NCBI GenBank assembly: GCA_946407715.1
Contig: CAMJPH010000058.1
Span: forward strand, 1 to 15,710
Direction of reading: 5' to 3'
Source: an uncultured Bacteroidales bacterium
Lineage (GTDB): Bacteria > Bacteroidota > Bacteroidia > Bacteroidales > WCHB1-69
Length of the DNA: 15,710 nt
Made by a program: the position numbers and the translations under genes. A model generated the notes under the pieces. The model saw only the letters and a program-made list of their open reading frames with translations, had not been told where the DNA came from and did not search any database. Shown here one piece after another: positions 8,288 to 15,655 of the stretch. Positions within the stretch are counted from its first letter, which is position 1. Each line of letters opens with the position of its first letter.

Positions 8288-9379
8288 TCAATTTCTCCTT
8301 ATTTTGAAAATCTCATGCGCGATGCCATGTTCGCCCAAGATAGCCCTCACCCGCGTCTCGTCGGTGTCAGAGATGAAAACCTGCCCGAAATGCTCTTGCC
8401 CCACCATGTTCAGCAACTCGGTGATGCGATTCCTGTCCAACTTGTCGAAAATGTCATCCAATAGTAGGATCGGTTTGCGCTTGTTGTAGGCGAAGGCGTA
8501 GTCGAACTGCGAAAGCCGCAACGCCAAAGAGAACGACTTCTGCTGCCCCTGCGACCCGAAATGCTTCACAGGATGCCCGTCAATCGTGAAGTCGTAGTCG
8601 TCCTTATGCACCCCAAACGTGGTGAAGCCACATTTGGTGTCCGCCACGAGATTTTTCTCTAACCCCTCGCGGAACGTCATTTCTGCCAACCCTGACTCAT
8701 ATCGGACTTCCACCGTCTCGTTTCCCCGTGACAGTTGCCGGTAATGCTCCAAAAACATCGGGCGGATGTCCTCTATGAACTGTTTCCGCCGCTGGTAGAG
8801 CAGATTGCCGTCTTCAACAATCTGTAAATCAATTACCTGAAGAAGCGAATAATCCGCATGACCTGTTTCCTGTTGCTGACGAAGCACAGCGTTGCGTTGC
8901 TGCAGCAATTTTTTGTAATGAATCAGATGCTGGAGGTAGATTTTGTCAAATTGGGAGATGATTTTGTCGAAGAAGCGGCGCCGCACCTCGTTGCCATCGT
9001 TGATGATGTCGCTGTCGTATGGCGACACCATCACCACCGGAAACAGCCCGACGTGGTCACTCAGCCGATCATATTCCTTCTTGTTGGCTTTCAACGATTT
9101 GGTTCCGTTCTTATAGACACAGCTCACCTGCGTGGTATTTCCGGACTCCTCATCCGCAAAATCGCCGTGCAATGCGAAAAACTCCGTCCCCAACCGCACC
9201 GAGCTCACATCCTTCGCCGAGAAACAGCTCTTTCCGAACGACAGGTAGTGGATGGCGTCCAGCAGGTTGGTCTTGCCACTGCCGTTCGCCCCCACGATGC
9301 CGTTCACGTTGCTGTTGAACGCGAAGGAGGCCTCGGTGTAGTTCTTGAAGTTGGTGAGTTGAATGGTTTTGAGGTACAC
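8288..9379 (-). CDS. recF: DNA replication and repair protein RecF
   Basis: A 363-residue SMC-like ATPase of the usual RecF length. RecF acts with RecO and RecR to load RecA on gapped DNA. The N-terminus YLKTIQLTNFKNY is typical. Walker A is GANGSGKT at 30-37, a QTN-type strand region follows, the ABC signature is GSQGQQKS at 275-282, and Walker B with its catalytic acidic pair is PILLLDDIFDKLD at 303-315. The start is GTG at 9379; no in-frame ATG lies in a sensible position upstream, and starting here puts the N-terminal motif at the family position. There is no nearby TAnnTTTG promoter, and the 131-base spacer before it carries an inverted heptamer array. The gene stands apart from dnaA or gyrB here. 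It ends at a TGA directly before the tRNA promoter. Confidence 0.97.
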   Translation of the reverse strand: MYLKTIQLTNFKNYTEASFAFNSNVNGIVGANGSGKTNLLDAIHYLSFGKSCFSAKDVSSVRLGTEFFALHGDFADEESGNTTQVSCVYKNGTKSLKANKKEYDRLSDHVGLFPVVMVSPYDSDIINDGNEVRRRFFDKIISQFDKIYLQHLIHYKKLLQQRNAVLRQQQETGHADYSLLQVIDLQIVEDGNLLYQRRKQFIEDIRPMFLEHYRQLSRGNETVEVRYESGLAEMTFREGLEKNLVADTKCGFTTFGVHKDDYDFTIDGHPVKHFGSQGQQKSFSLALRLSQFDYAFAYNKRKPILLLDDIFDKLDRNRITELLNMVGQEHFGQVFISDTDETRVRAILGEHGIAHEIFKIRRN

Positions 9380-9433
9380 TTTATAGGAATTTCGTATCGA
9401 TACTGCAATTCGATTTTTTGGGGTTCTATGTTA

Positions 9434-9513
9434 TTGGACTTTGGACTTGAGACTTAGGACTTTGGGGCTTTCCCGGTACATCCTAAGTCTCAAGTCCAAA
9501 GTCCTAAGTCCTA
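9434..9513. repeat. Inverted heptamer array between the M49 gene and recF
   Basis: Read on the minus strand, five 7-base units TAGGACT, TAGGACT, TTGGACT, TGAGACT, TAGGATG run from 9513 to 9479. The left side, read on the plus strand from 9434, has TTGGACT, TTGGACT, TGAGACT, TAGGACT. The two sides form a perfect 23-base inverted repeat (9436-9458 and 9482-9504) with a 23-base loop. The first unit contains the TAG stop of the M49 gene. It could form a large hairpin at the 3' end of that mRNA, but no T-run follows. Confidence 0.95.
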
Positions 9514-11157
9514 CTTAATTCCTAACACGTCCAACCCTTGGTTGAAGCGGATGTCTCTCGGGATACCGGACTTGTTGATGCGATCGAGATCGGCTTGCAA
9601 ATCTGACTTGATGGTGCCGTTTTCCTTGCTGTACTGTTTTGCAAACTCGAAGTTGCCTTCAGCCTGGGTCTTGAGGATCAGCGCGATCCAGCCTTCCATC
9701 GCTTTGCGGGCCTTGTCATAGTTGATATGGTAGGTGCCGTTGCCGTTGCGGGTAAAGGCGCCGTTTTCGAAGAGGTAGTTGTAGCACATCATGTTGGCGA
9801 TGCCGTGGGCCTCCGTCGCGCCGAAACGCACGGAACGTAACAAACCGACAATGTAGGTCGTGATGGCGTCTTCCGCGGAGATGTCGGTGATTTCTCCCTT
9901 GTCGATGAGGTTGAGCACGAGATTCAGTCCCACGATGTCAGCCTTGGCCTCTTCCCAGCTGGAGTTTTCAGTCTGCATGGCGTTATCTACGGAGCCTTTG
10001 CCGTTGATGGTCTGTTTCACGCCCAAACCATGCGCCACCTCATGGAACGTCACATTCCAGAAGAATGCATCGAAGGTGATATGATCCTGTTCGGACGGTT
10101 CGATGATGATTTCCCCAATGGGTTTCATGATTTTGTCGAACTTGGCCTGCATGGCGTTGCGAAGCTGGAAGCGGCGGGAACCCTTCTTGGCCTGTACATT
10201 GTCGTCATTAGGCAGGTTGATGGCGATGGTCTTACCGGCAGCATTGCAGTCACCGCCGTAGAACACCACATCGTAGAGGTTCATGTCGCAGGTTGTACCG
10301 GGGACGTATGCTTTGTAGGCCGGATCGCAGGGCAGTTCGCGCTGCAGCTGCGGGAGCATCTTCACAAACTTGTCGAGTTTGGTACTTGCATCCACATCCT
10401 TTACTAACACAAACGCTTCCCAAGAAGTTTTCACGGAATTCAAACCGTCGTCATAGTTCTCGATAGGTCCAAACACGAAGTCAAGGTTGGAGTCCTTCAG
10501 GTCCATCCAGGCCATGTCGCTGGGATAATAATCGTTGGTCTGCAGGGATTTTTTGCGTTCCACCAGATATTTCTTCATCGTCGGGTTGTCGGCGATTTCA
10601 ATGGCTTGGTCTAAAAGTTCGCACACGCGGTCGAGTTTCTCTTTATAAGCCTCATAGTAACCGACGGTTTTCAGCTTTCCGTTCTCGTCGCGAGTGAGGA
10701 TGGTGTAGTGGGAAGACTTGAGCGGGTCTTCGAAAGCGTCGAATTCCGCTTTCGTGATGTCCTGCGGATAGTAGTTGGCCATCACAGGGCGTTCGCCGTA
10801 GCCGGGCACGAAAGGTTTCTCCTCGTCAAGACGATCCCATGGACCGTAATTGATCATCGCGTAGTCTTTCATCCACGGATCAGAGATGGTGTCGAGGATG
10901 GATTTGTCGCCGAAAGTCTGCTCCCAGAACAGCTCGTCCATGATTTGTCCGATTTCGAAGAAGATGGGCAGCAGTTTTTTCTCGCTGTCGGTCAGTTTGG
11001 AGAGGTCGGCGGTGAGGTCGAAATAGGCGTATTCCTCCACTTTCTGTTGGAGTTCGCTCTTTTGTTCCTCATTCGGGGTTTCCGTTTTCTTGTTTTTGCA
11101 AGACACCAGCATGGCGGTGCAAACTAAAATTAACATAACTGTGGCTATTTTTTTCAT
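9511..11157 (-). CDS. M49-group (dipeptidyl peptidase III-like) zinc metallopeptidase, lipoprotein
   Basis: The ATG at 11157 is preferred to a TTG two codons upstream, giving 548 residues. A type II signal peptide ends in the lipobox LVSC with Cys20 as the lipidated residue, followed by a charged linker, so the enzyme should be membrane-anchored. The zinc site is HEVAHGLG (His372, Glu373, His376), and about 30 residues later SWEEAKAD (EEAKAD at 402-407) matches the third-ligand motif EExxAD of M49 peptidases. Classical DPP III has HExxGH and is longer (about 680-740 residues); HExxHG is the form I recall for NUDIX-linked and other DPP III-like relatives. Bacterial members are often mislabelled as dihydrofolate reductase or Zn-dependent hydrolase. 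It likely cleaves short peptides in the periplasm. It is monocistronic in appearance, with its own promoter, and its stop codon lies inside a heptamer repeat. Confidence 0.85.
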   Translation of the reverse strand: MKKIATVMLILVCTAMLVSCKNKKTETPNEEQKSELQQKVEEYAYFDLTADLSKLTDSEKKLLPIFFEIGQIMDELFWEQTFGDKSILDTISDPWMKDYAMINYGPWDRLDEEKPFVPGYGERPVMANYYPQDITKAEFDAFEDPLKSSHYTILTRDENGKLKTVGYYEAYKEKLDRVCELLDQAIEIADNPTMKKYLVERKKSLQTNDYYPSDMAWMDLKDSNLDFVFGPIENYDDGLNSVKTSWEAFVLVKDVDASTKLDKFVKMLPQLQRELPCDPAYKAYVPGTTCDMNLYDVVFYGGDCNAAGKTIAINLPNDDNVQAKKGSRRFQLRNAMQAKFDKIMKPIGEIIIEPSEQDHITFDAFFWNVTFHEVAHGLGVKQTINGKGSVDNAMQTENSSWEEAKADIVGLNLVLNLIDKGEITDISAEDAITTYIVGLLRSVRFGATEAHGIANMMCYNYLFENGAFTRNGNGTYHINYDKARKAMEGWIALILKTQAEGNFEFAKQYSKENGTIKSDLQADLDRINKSGIPRDIRFNQGLDVLGIK

Positions 11158-11198
11158 ATTCAAGAAATTTAAGAATTGTTTCTAAAAAAATGCGAGGG

Positions 11199-11216
11199 CA
11201 AAGATACATTTTTTTT
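11199..11216 (-). promoter_or_regulatory. Promoter of the M49 peptidase gene
   Basis: On the minus strand an A-tract is followed by TG and the -7 box TATCTTTG (11199-11206). The start codon is at 11157, giving a leader of about 35 bases. The -33 position (about 11225-11229) falls in the kdd terminator stem, so the two elements overlap. Confidence 0.72.
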
Positions 11217-11218
11217 GT

Positions 11219-11255
11219 AAAAAAAATAAGCGGCGCTCGTTACACACCGCTTATT
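11219..11255 (-). terminator. Intrinsic terminator of kdd
   Basis: A perfect 9-base-pair stem (AATAAGCGG at 11225-11233 with CCGCTTATT at 11247-11255) has a 13-base loop and lies 40 bases after the kdd stop. On the minus strand it runs into eight T (11226-11219). This is a standard Rho-independent terminator. Confidence 0.9.
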
Positions 11256-11294
11256 CCATAAGATAATTATTACTAATATGATATATAGAAAGGT

Positions 11295-12368
11295 TTATGC
11301 GTAGAGTTCTTCGAAGATTTTGCGAAGCTCAGGGCTTTCGCGCAACTCTTGAAGGGTGAACTCAGCATGTCCCTTTGTATATCCGTTACCCATGATCATG
11401 TTCACATCGCTTCCGATACCCTCGGCACCGAGAGAAGCTTTCGTGAAGCTGGTGGCCATGGAGAAGAAATAGACGATACCATCGTCTTTGGTACAGAGCA
11501 CAGCGGTCATCTCCTGATCCGGAACGTTGACGCAGTTGATTGTGACATCTGCCATTTTGCCGTCGGTGAGTTTCTCGATGAGCTCATAGACTTGCACGGG
11601 AGTCATGCCGGCAGCGCTTTCCACGATGTCGCAGAAGCCGAGGTCTTTGATACGTTGGGTGCTCTTCGGGCTGTTGGCGATGCCGATGACCTTACCGGTG
11701 ACACCGACGCGCTTCTTGGCCTCGTAGCAGCAGAGCATACCGCTCTTGCCACCGGCACCGAGAATAACGACAGTCTGGCCGTATTGGCACAGTTTGGCGG
11801 TCTGGGCGGGAGCACCGGCCACGTCGAGGGCACTCAGAGCGAGCTTCTCTGGCATGTCGGTCGGGATTTTGGCGTAGATACCGCTCTCGAAGAGGATAGC
11901 TTTACCCTTGATATCGACTTGGTCAACATCAGGACGGATCTCAAGGATTTCGTCAATGCGCAGCGGGGTGAGGCTGAGGCTGACGAGAGTGGCGATGCGG
12001 TCGCCCTCTTTGAGGTCGATTTTGCCTTTGAGGGCGTCACCGATCTTTTCAACCTTGCCGAGCAACATACCGCCGGAACCGGTGCGGCGGTTACGGTGCT
12101 TGCCCTGCAGTTCAACGTTCAACAGCATCTCCTTCTTCACCTCTTCCATGACTTTCTCCTCGGAAGCACCGGGACCAGCCTGTTCCTTGGCGTAGTTGTG
12201 GATGTCGGTGAATGAAGCGGAGTCAATGTTCAGGGTTTGGACATCAATGAGGATCTCATTGTCCCAAATCTCGTCCATGTTATTGTCAAGCTTGTTTGCG
12301 GGCTGCGGGAGAACGCCTTTGGGTTCAATCACGCGGTGCGTACCGTATTTGTTGCCTTTTTTCTGCAT
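11295..12368 (-). CDS. kdd: L-erythro-3,5-diaminohexanoate dehydrogenase
   Basis: A 357-residue protein starting at ATG 12368. I recognise the N-terminus GNKYGTHRVIEPKGVLPQPA as that of Kdd (EC 1.4.1.11). It oxidatively deaminates (3S,5S)-3,5-diaminohexanoate with NAD to 5-amino-3-oxohexanoate and ammonia, a central step of anaerobic lysine fermentation to acetate and butyrate. The fold is that of a zinc-free medium-chain dehydrogenase-like enzyme: an N-terminal catalytic part (about 1-190) and a Rossmann domain with VVILGAGGKSGM (200-211). EGDRIATLVSLSLTPLRI (121-138) is also characteristic. In Fusobacterium and Porphyromonas-like species kdd sits with kamA, kamDE, kce and kal. Here it is alone, with its own promoter and terminator, so the rest of the pathway must be elsewhere or missing. 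Synonymous alternatives such as generic alcohol dehydrogenase are less likely given the N-terminal match. Confidence 0.9.
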   Translation of the reverse strand: MQKKGNKYGTHRVIEPKGVLPQPANKLDNNMDEIWDNEILIDVQTLNIDSASFTDIHNYAKEQAGPGASEEKVMEEVKKEMLLNVELQGKHRNRRTGSGGMLLGKVEKIGDALKGKIDLKEGDRIATLVSLSLTPLRIDEILEIRPDVDQVDIKGKAILFESGIYAKIPTDMPEKLALSALDVAGAPAQTAKLCQYGQTVVILGAGGKSGMLCCYEAKKRVGVTGKVIGIANSPKSTQRIKDLGFCDIVESAAGMTPVQVYELIEKLTDGKMADVTINCVNVPDQEMTAVLCTKDDGIVYFFSMATSFTKASLGAEGIGSDVNMIMGNGYTKGHAEFTLQELRESPELRKIFEELYA

Positions 12369-12424
12369 AATTTGAATGATTTTTAGAATGATACAAAACT
12401 TTTATGCCTCAAAATTTGAGGGTG

Positions 12425-12441
12425 CAAAGATATATTTTTTT
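12425..12441 (-). promoter_or_regulatory. Promoter of kdd
   Basis: On the minus strand an A-tract (12435-12441) precedes TATATCTTTG, whose -7 box TATCTTTG is at 12425-12432. The ATG is at 12368, giving a leader of about 50 bases. No clear -33 TTTG is seen. Confidence 0.7.
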
Positions 12442-12510
12442 GCGATATGCTAACCTCCATCCTGTTATTTTGTGAAAAATATTTTTTTGACGGTTGGTTT
12501 TGGGCTATAA

Positions 12511-12545
12511 TGATCAGTGATCAGTGATCAGTGATCAGTGATCAG
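12511..12545. repeat. Tandem heptamer array (TGATCAG)x5
   Basis: Five perfect, contiguous copies of TGATCAG lie between the DUF5618-like gene and the kdd promoter. Every junction creates the 8-base palindrome CTGATCAG, so the array is almost self-complementary and carries five regularly spaced GATC sites. Confidence 0.98.
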
Positions 12546-12551
12546 TCATAT

Positions 12552-12583
12552 TCATCGTTTCATCGTTTTCATCGTCTCATCGT
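12552..12583. repeat. Four TCATCGT units, unevenly spaced
   Basis: TCATCGT occurs at 12552, 12560, 12569 and 12577, with one or two extra bases between units. It lies between the stop of the DUF5618-like gene and the TGATCAG array. No T-run hairpin is seen. Confidence 0.95.
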
Positions 12584-12593
12584 AAAAGATTCG

Positions 12594-13004
12594 TCACGCG
12601 CATACCGGCACAGGCAACATCGTGGCGCATCGGCCAATGATGTCATTGGCATACTCAAAGCCTGAATCGCAGGTTTTCTTGTTTCTCGTGCCATCATAAC
12701 CCATGTGCAAATGCATGGTATCGTAGCCTATGTTTATGGAATTAAGCAGTTTCCCGTCACGTTTCCTTGCGGCTTCTTTGTATTTCTCTATGGACGGACG
12801 GCCTTTGCCCTTGCGCACCTGCAAAACAGCGTCGAGGGCTATCAGACAGCCTTTCCATAGGTAGTCTCCGGCTGCCTTGATGTATTTGCTGTCGGTATAG
12901 CATTTCAATTCCGGGTCATATTTCGCTTTCTTGATGACCTCTTCTGCATTGGCCACATACCTCCGGGCCTCTTCAATCGGGTTGTTGTTTTTAGTTTCTT
13001 CCAT
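12594..13004 (-). CDS. DUF5618-like small helical protein
   Basis: A 136-residue protein of unknown function. The ATG at 13004 (MEETKNNNPIEEARRYV) is chosen because longer frames reach back through the promoter -7 box. The sequence is mostly predicted helix: an amphipathic helix from NPIEEARRYVANAEEVIKKA, then YTDSKYIKAAGDYLWKGCLIALDAVL, a basic patch RKGKGRPSIEKYKEAARKRDGK, and a final pair of helices around SINIGYDTMHLHMGYDGT. This order matches what I remember of Bacteroidetes DUF5618 proteins; the helical pattern is also compatible with a HEPN-like fold. There is no signal peptide or membrane segment, so it should be cytoplasmic. It stands alone between the patatin gene and kdd. I do not assign a role. 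Confidence 0.75.
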   Translation of the reverse strand: MEETKNNNPIEEARRYVANAEEVIKKAKYDPELKCYTDSKYIKAAGDYLWKGCLIALDAVLQVRKGKGRPSIEKYKEAARKRDGKLLNSINIGYDTMHLHMGYDGTRNKKTCDSGFEYANDIIGRCATMLPVPVCA

Positions 13005-13041
13005 TATTTTGTTTTTTAGTATATGAAAAAAATCAACGCCG

Positions 13042-13070
13042 CAAAAATACATTTTTTTTGATATGGTCAA
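13042..13070 (-). promoter_or_regulatory. Promoter of the DUF5618-like gene
   Basis: On the minus strand TTGA (13067-13070) and the -7 box TATTTTTG (13042-13049) are 17 bases apart, with an A-tract and TG between. It decides the start codon: transcription should begin near 13035, just before ATG 13004. Confidence 0.68.
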
Positions 13071-13147
13071 TCAAAATGATAAAATATTTTTTACAGAAGG
13101 TTTTTTTACAATTAACTGTTGATTTTTATTGTTTGGGCGTTGACATA

Positions 13148-13195
13148 TCAGCCAACAGTCAAGAGCTAATAGCCATGTCAAACAGCCACCAACTA
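13148..13195. repeat. Degenerate heptamer array, consensus ACAGCCA
   Basis: Consecutive units on the plus strand are TCAGCCA, ACAGTCA, AGAGCTA, ATAGCCA, TGTCAA (six bases), ACAGCCA and CCAACTA. Most differ from ACAGCCA by one or two bases. The array fills much of the spacer between the patatin stop and the DUF5618 promoter; nothing else is evident there. Confidence 0.7.
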
Positions 13196-13211
13196 AGAGA
13201 AATAGGACAGG

Positions 13212-15536
13212 CTAAAAGTCATATCCCGCACTTACATAGAACCCCACCTTGTTGAATGTGCTGTTCCAGTGCAGGTTGGCTAACAAGGGGCCGAACTTCG
13301 AATTGTAACCGAACTGGAGTCCGGCAGCGAAAACAGCGTGCTGCGTTTTCATGTCTTCCAGACTATTCCCGTCATGCATGGCAGCACCAATGGCAGACAA
13401 ATAGCATTTCTTCGCAAATTTGAAACGAAGTTCAAGATCAGCCACAGTCAGCAGGTCTTTACGGTCACTGACCGCGTTATAGCCTATAAACGGTATCTGC
13501 TGCTCATAATACCGTCCTTGCATGATACCGCCGACATAGTTGTTCATATAAGGATTACGGTCGGATTCGCCAAAAATGTAACGTCCGCTGGCGGAAGCGA
13601 TAATGGAGAAAAATTTGCATACGGGAATCACGCCGTGGATACCTGCCGCCGCAAAGTGGGTGTTTAAGAAATCATAGTCGTAACTGGCTGTCACGCGCAG
13701 ACCGCGATCCGGGAAATAGCGGGTGTTTTCGTGATCGTAAGTGAACCGCATATAGACATAATGGTGGTAATTTCTCCAGTTCCAAATGGTTCCACTGCTA
13801 ATGTTGTCAGGACTTATAAGCATATAGTAAGGCATGTATTCAATCCGGACTCCCGCGAGCAGGTTCACTTGGCTCCATCGCGTGCTCGCAATGTATGCCC
13901 TCGCCTCATTATGCCAGAGGCGTTCACAATACTGGAAATCGTATGAATGATCCACCGTGCCAAACACAGTACGATAGAGTGTCTTGGCGGAAACGCCGAA
14001 CTTGAGCCCTTTTTTCGGCAGATAATACCATTCCACTTTCAGATACGGGGACATGGAGAGCCGGAGGGTGACATCACAGAGGGAGCCAAAGATTTTGTTC
14101 CTTCCGAAGCCGCCGTTGATGATGGCGGCGAACCAGTCCTGAGAATCCATCCGCAACCCGATACCGATGGAGTTCTGAGGCCGCTTCTCACACTTGAACA
14201 CTAACCGGTAGCCGTCGTTGCCATCGGATTCCAATCGGTAGGAGACCTGAGAGAAGGCCATCGTACCGTAAATGATGGCCTGTGACAATTCGAAATCGTG
14301 TTTGTCGTAATATTCGTTCAGCTTGAGACGCACTTTCCGGTCGATGTATTCCTGCTCTTTTCGTGACATTCCTTCATACACCACTGCGGTGATTTTGAGT
14401 TTCGTTCCTGCCGAGTTGACGGCTTTCTGGTTATGCAGGATGCGCCCGCCCCGCCCGACAATCCGCGCAATACTGTCAATTTCGCGCTCGTGTTTGGCGG
14501 CTTCTGCGTAGCCACGACTTATCAGCGTGGCAATCTCCTCGGTCCCGAAAGTCAGCATCCCGAAACCCGAAATGTCAGGCGTGATATAGACAGTCGTGTT
14601 TTTGACATTGCGATTGTGCGCTTCCAGGCCACCGGAATATTGTGCGGTCTGCATAAGAACATCCGCCATGTTGTTCACTTTCTGGTAATCCCTCGGCATG
14701 GTCATTTCCACCCCGATGATGATGTCCGCGCCGGCCGCCTTGGCGACGTCTGTCGGGAAATTGTTCTTGGTGCCGCCGTCCGAAAGTATCATGGAATCCA
14801 CGCGCACGGGCATGAAATACCCCGGAATGGACATGGTGGACCGCATGGCATCCACCATCGAACCCTCCGTCCAGTGCTTCTCCTTCTGCGACACAATCTC
14901 CGTGGCCACACAGCAATAGGGTGTGGGGAGGTCCAAAAAACTCATCTTCTGCTGATACCCGACAGAAAGGGCACTCAGCATGTTGTAAACGTTCAATCCG
15001 TACAGAATTCCAGACGGGAGGCTTTTCTTGAAATCCAACTTTGTGAAAGGGATGTCCAACACATACGTCCCTTTGTACATTTTTCTGGTATAAGTGTAAA
15101 AATCCATGGGAATATTGTCGCTCATCATTACATTCCAGTCAATGGAGCGCACGATGGAGTCGATTTCCGTGGCGGAATAGCCCATGGCATACAGACCTCC
15201 CATGAGTCCGCCCATACTGGTGCCTGCCACAAAATCCACCGGAATCCCTTTCTCTTCGAGATACTTCAGCACGCCAATATGCGCGGCTCCTTTTGCACCG
15301 CCACCCGCCAAAACCAATGCCACCGTAGGACGCGACTTCCGTATCTCCGCCATCTTCTTCTGCATCTCGGCAAAGAAAACTGAATCGCTTGTCGGGTCAT
15401 AACTGATATTGACCAGTTCGTATCTTTTTTGAGCGAATAATGAAGTCGATGAAAAGGTCAACACAACACACAACAGCAACAATGTCAACCCACGTTGCCA
15501 TCTTCGCGATTGGTTTATAGTTCCTTTATTCTTCAT
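13212..15536 (-). CDS. Patatin-like phospholipase with POTRA-like linker and outer-membrane beta-barrel
   Basis: A 774-residue secreted protein, starting at ATG 15536. A signal peptide occupies about 1-35 (basic start, LTLLLLCVVL core, ending SLFAQ). The patatin domain (about 70-370) shows the oxyanion motif GGGAKG (78-83), the nucleophile elbow GTSMG with Ser107, and the dyad aspartate in DGG (Asp253). A POTRA-like segment follows (about 379-450), then a barrel region (about 455-774) rich in alternating aromatic and glycine strands and ending in YVSAGYDF, with the terminal Phe expected for BAM insertion. This order is that of Bacteroidetes patatin proteins with a bacterial surface antigen domain, related to type Vd secretion proteins such as PlpD. 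It probably acts on phospholipid or acyl esters at the outer membrane. The 84-base hexamer array starts 10 bases upstream of its ATG. Confidence 0.93.
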   Translation of the reverse strand: MKNKGTINQSRRWQRGLTLLLLCVVLTFSSTSLFAQKRYELVNISYDPTSDSVFFAEMQKKMAEIRKSRPTVALVLAGGGAKGAAHIGVLKYLEEKGIPVDFVAGTSMGGLMGGLYAMGYSATEIDSIVRSIDWNVMMSDNIPMDFYTYTRKMYKGTYVLDIPFTKLDFKKSLPSGILYGLNVYNMLSALSVGYQQKMSFLDLPTPYCCVATEIVSQKEKHWTEGSMVDAMRSTMSIPGYFMPVRVDSMILSDGGTKNNFPTDVAKAAGADIIIGVEMTMPRDYQKVNNMADVLMQTAQYSGGLEAHNRNVKNTTVYITPDISGFGMLTFGTEEIATLISRGYAEAAKHEREIDSIARIVGRGGRILHNQKAVNSAGTKLKITAVVYEGMSRKEQEYIDRKVRLKLNEYYDKHDFELSQAIIYGTMAFSQVSYRLESDGNDGYRLVFKCEKRPQNSIGIGLRMDSQDWFAAIINGGFGRNKIFGSLCDVTLRLSMSPYLKVEWYYLPKKGLKFGVSAKTLYRTVFGTVDHSYDFQYCERLWHNEARAYIASTRWSQVNLLAGVRIEYMPYYMLISPDNISSGTIWNWRNYHHYVYMRFTYDHENTRYFPDRGLRVTASYDYDFLNTHFAAAGIHGVIPVCKFFSIIASASGRYIFGESDRNPYMNNYVGGIMQGRYYEQQIPFIGYNAVSDRKDLLTVADLELRFKFAKKCYLSAIGAAMHDGNSLEDMKTQHAVFAAGLQFGYNSKFGPLLANLHWNSTFNKVGFYVSAGYDF

Positions 15537-15546
15537 AAAACTCTTT

Positions 15547-15630
15547 AACTATAACTATGACTATAACTATGACTTCGACTTAGACTTAGACTATGACTTA
15601 GACTATGACTATAACTATAACTTAGACTTT
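15547..15630. repeat. Hexamer array, 14 units of (A/G)ACT(A/T)N
   Basis: Fourteen contiguous 6-base units of AACTAT, GACTAT, GACTTA, AACTTA, GACTTC and GACTTT type occupy exactly 84 bases just upstream of the patatin start. The GACTT core also occurs in the heptamers at 9434-9513. Minus-strand stops rule out coding. Confidence 0.95.
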
Positions 15631-15655
15631 AACAAATGACTACTTCACCTTTTTT

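Noticed and set aside
8067..8489. 140-codon open frame on the plus strand
   Set aside because: It runs through the tRNA terminator, both tRNAs and the end of recF, so it is not a gene.
8858..9457. 199-codon open frame on the plus strand
   Set aside because: It is antisense to recF and ends inside the heptamer inverted repeat; no domain is visible.
9434..9513. Terminal inverted repeats of an insertion sequence or MITE
   Set aside because: No transposase or target-site duplication is present, and the arms are themselves made of heptamers, so simple-repeat origin is more likely.
11157..11163. TTG start two codons upstream for the M49 peptidase
   Set aside because: The ATG at 11157 gives a standard lipoprotein signal MKKIATVML and needs no rare start.
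11349..12215. 288-codon open frame on the plus strand
   Set aside because: It is antisense to kdd and has the acidic, Leu- and Val-rich composition of a mirror frame of a real gene.
12594..13070. Longer 158-residue version of the DUF5618-like protein
   Set aside because: It would start at TTG and include the promoter -7 box; the ATG at 13004 fits both promoter and family start.
14433..15383. 316-codon open frame on the plus strand
   Set aside because: It lies wholly antisense to the patatin gene, whose motifs and signal peptide are clear; its translation shows no recognisable domain.
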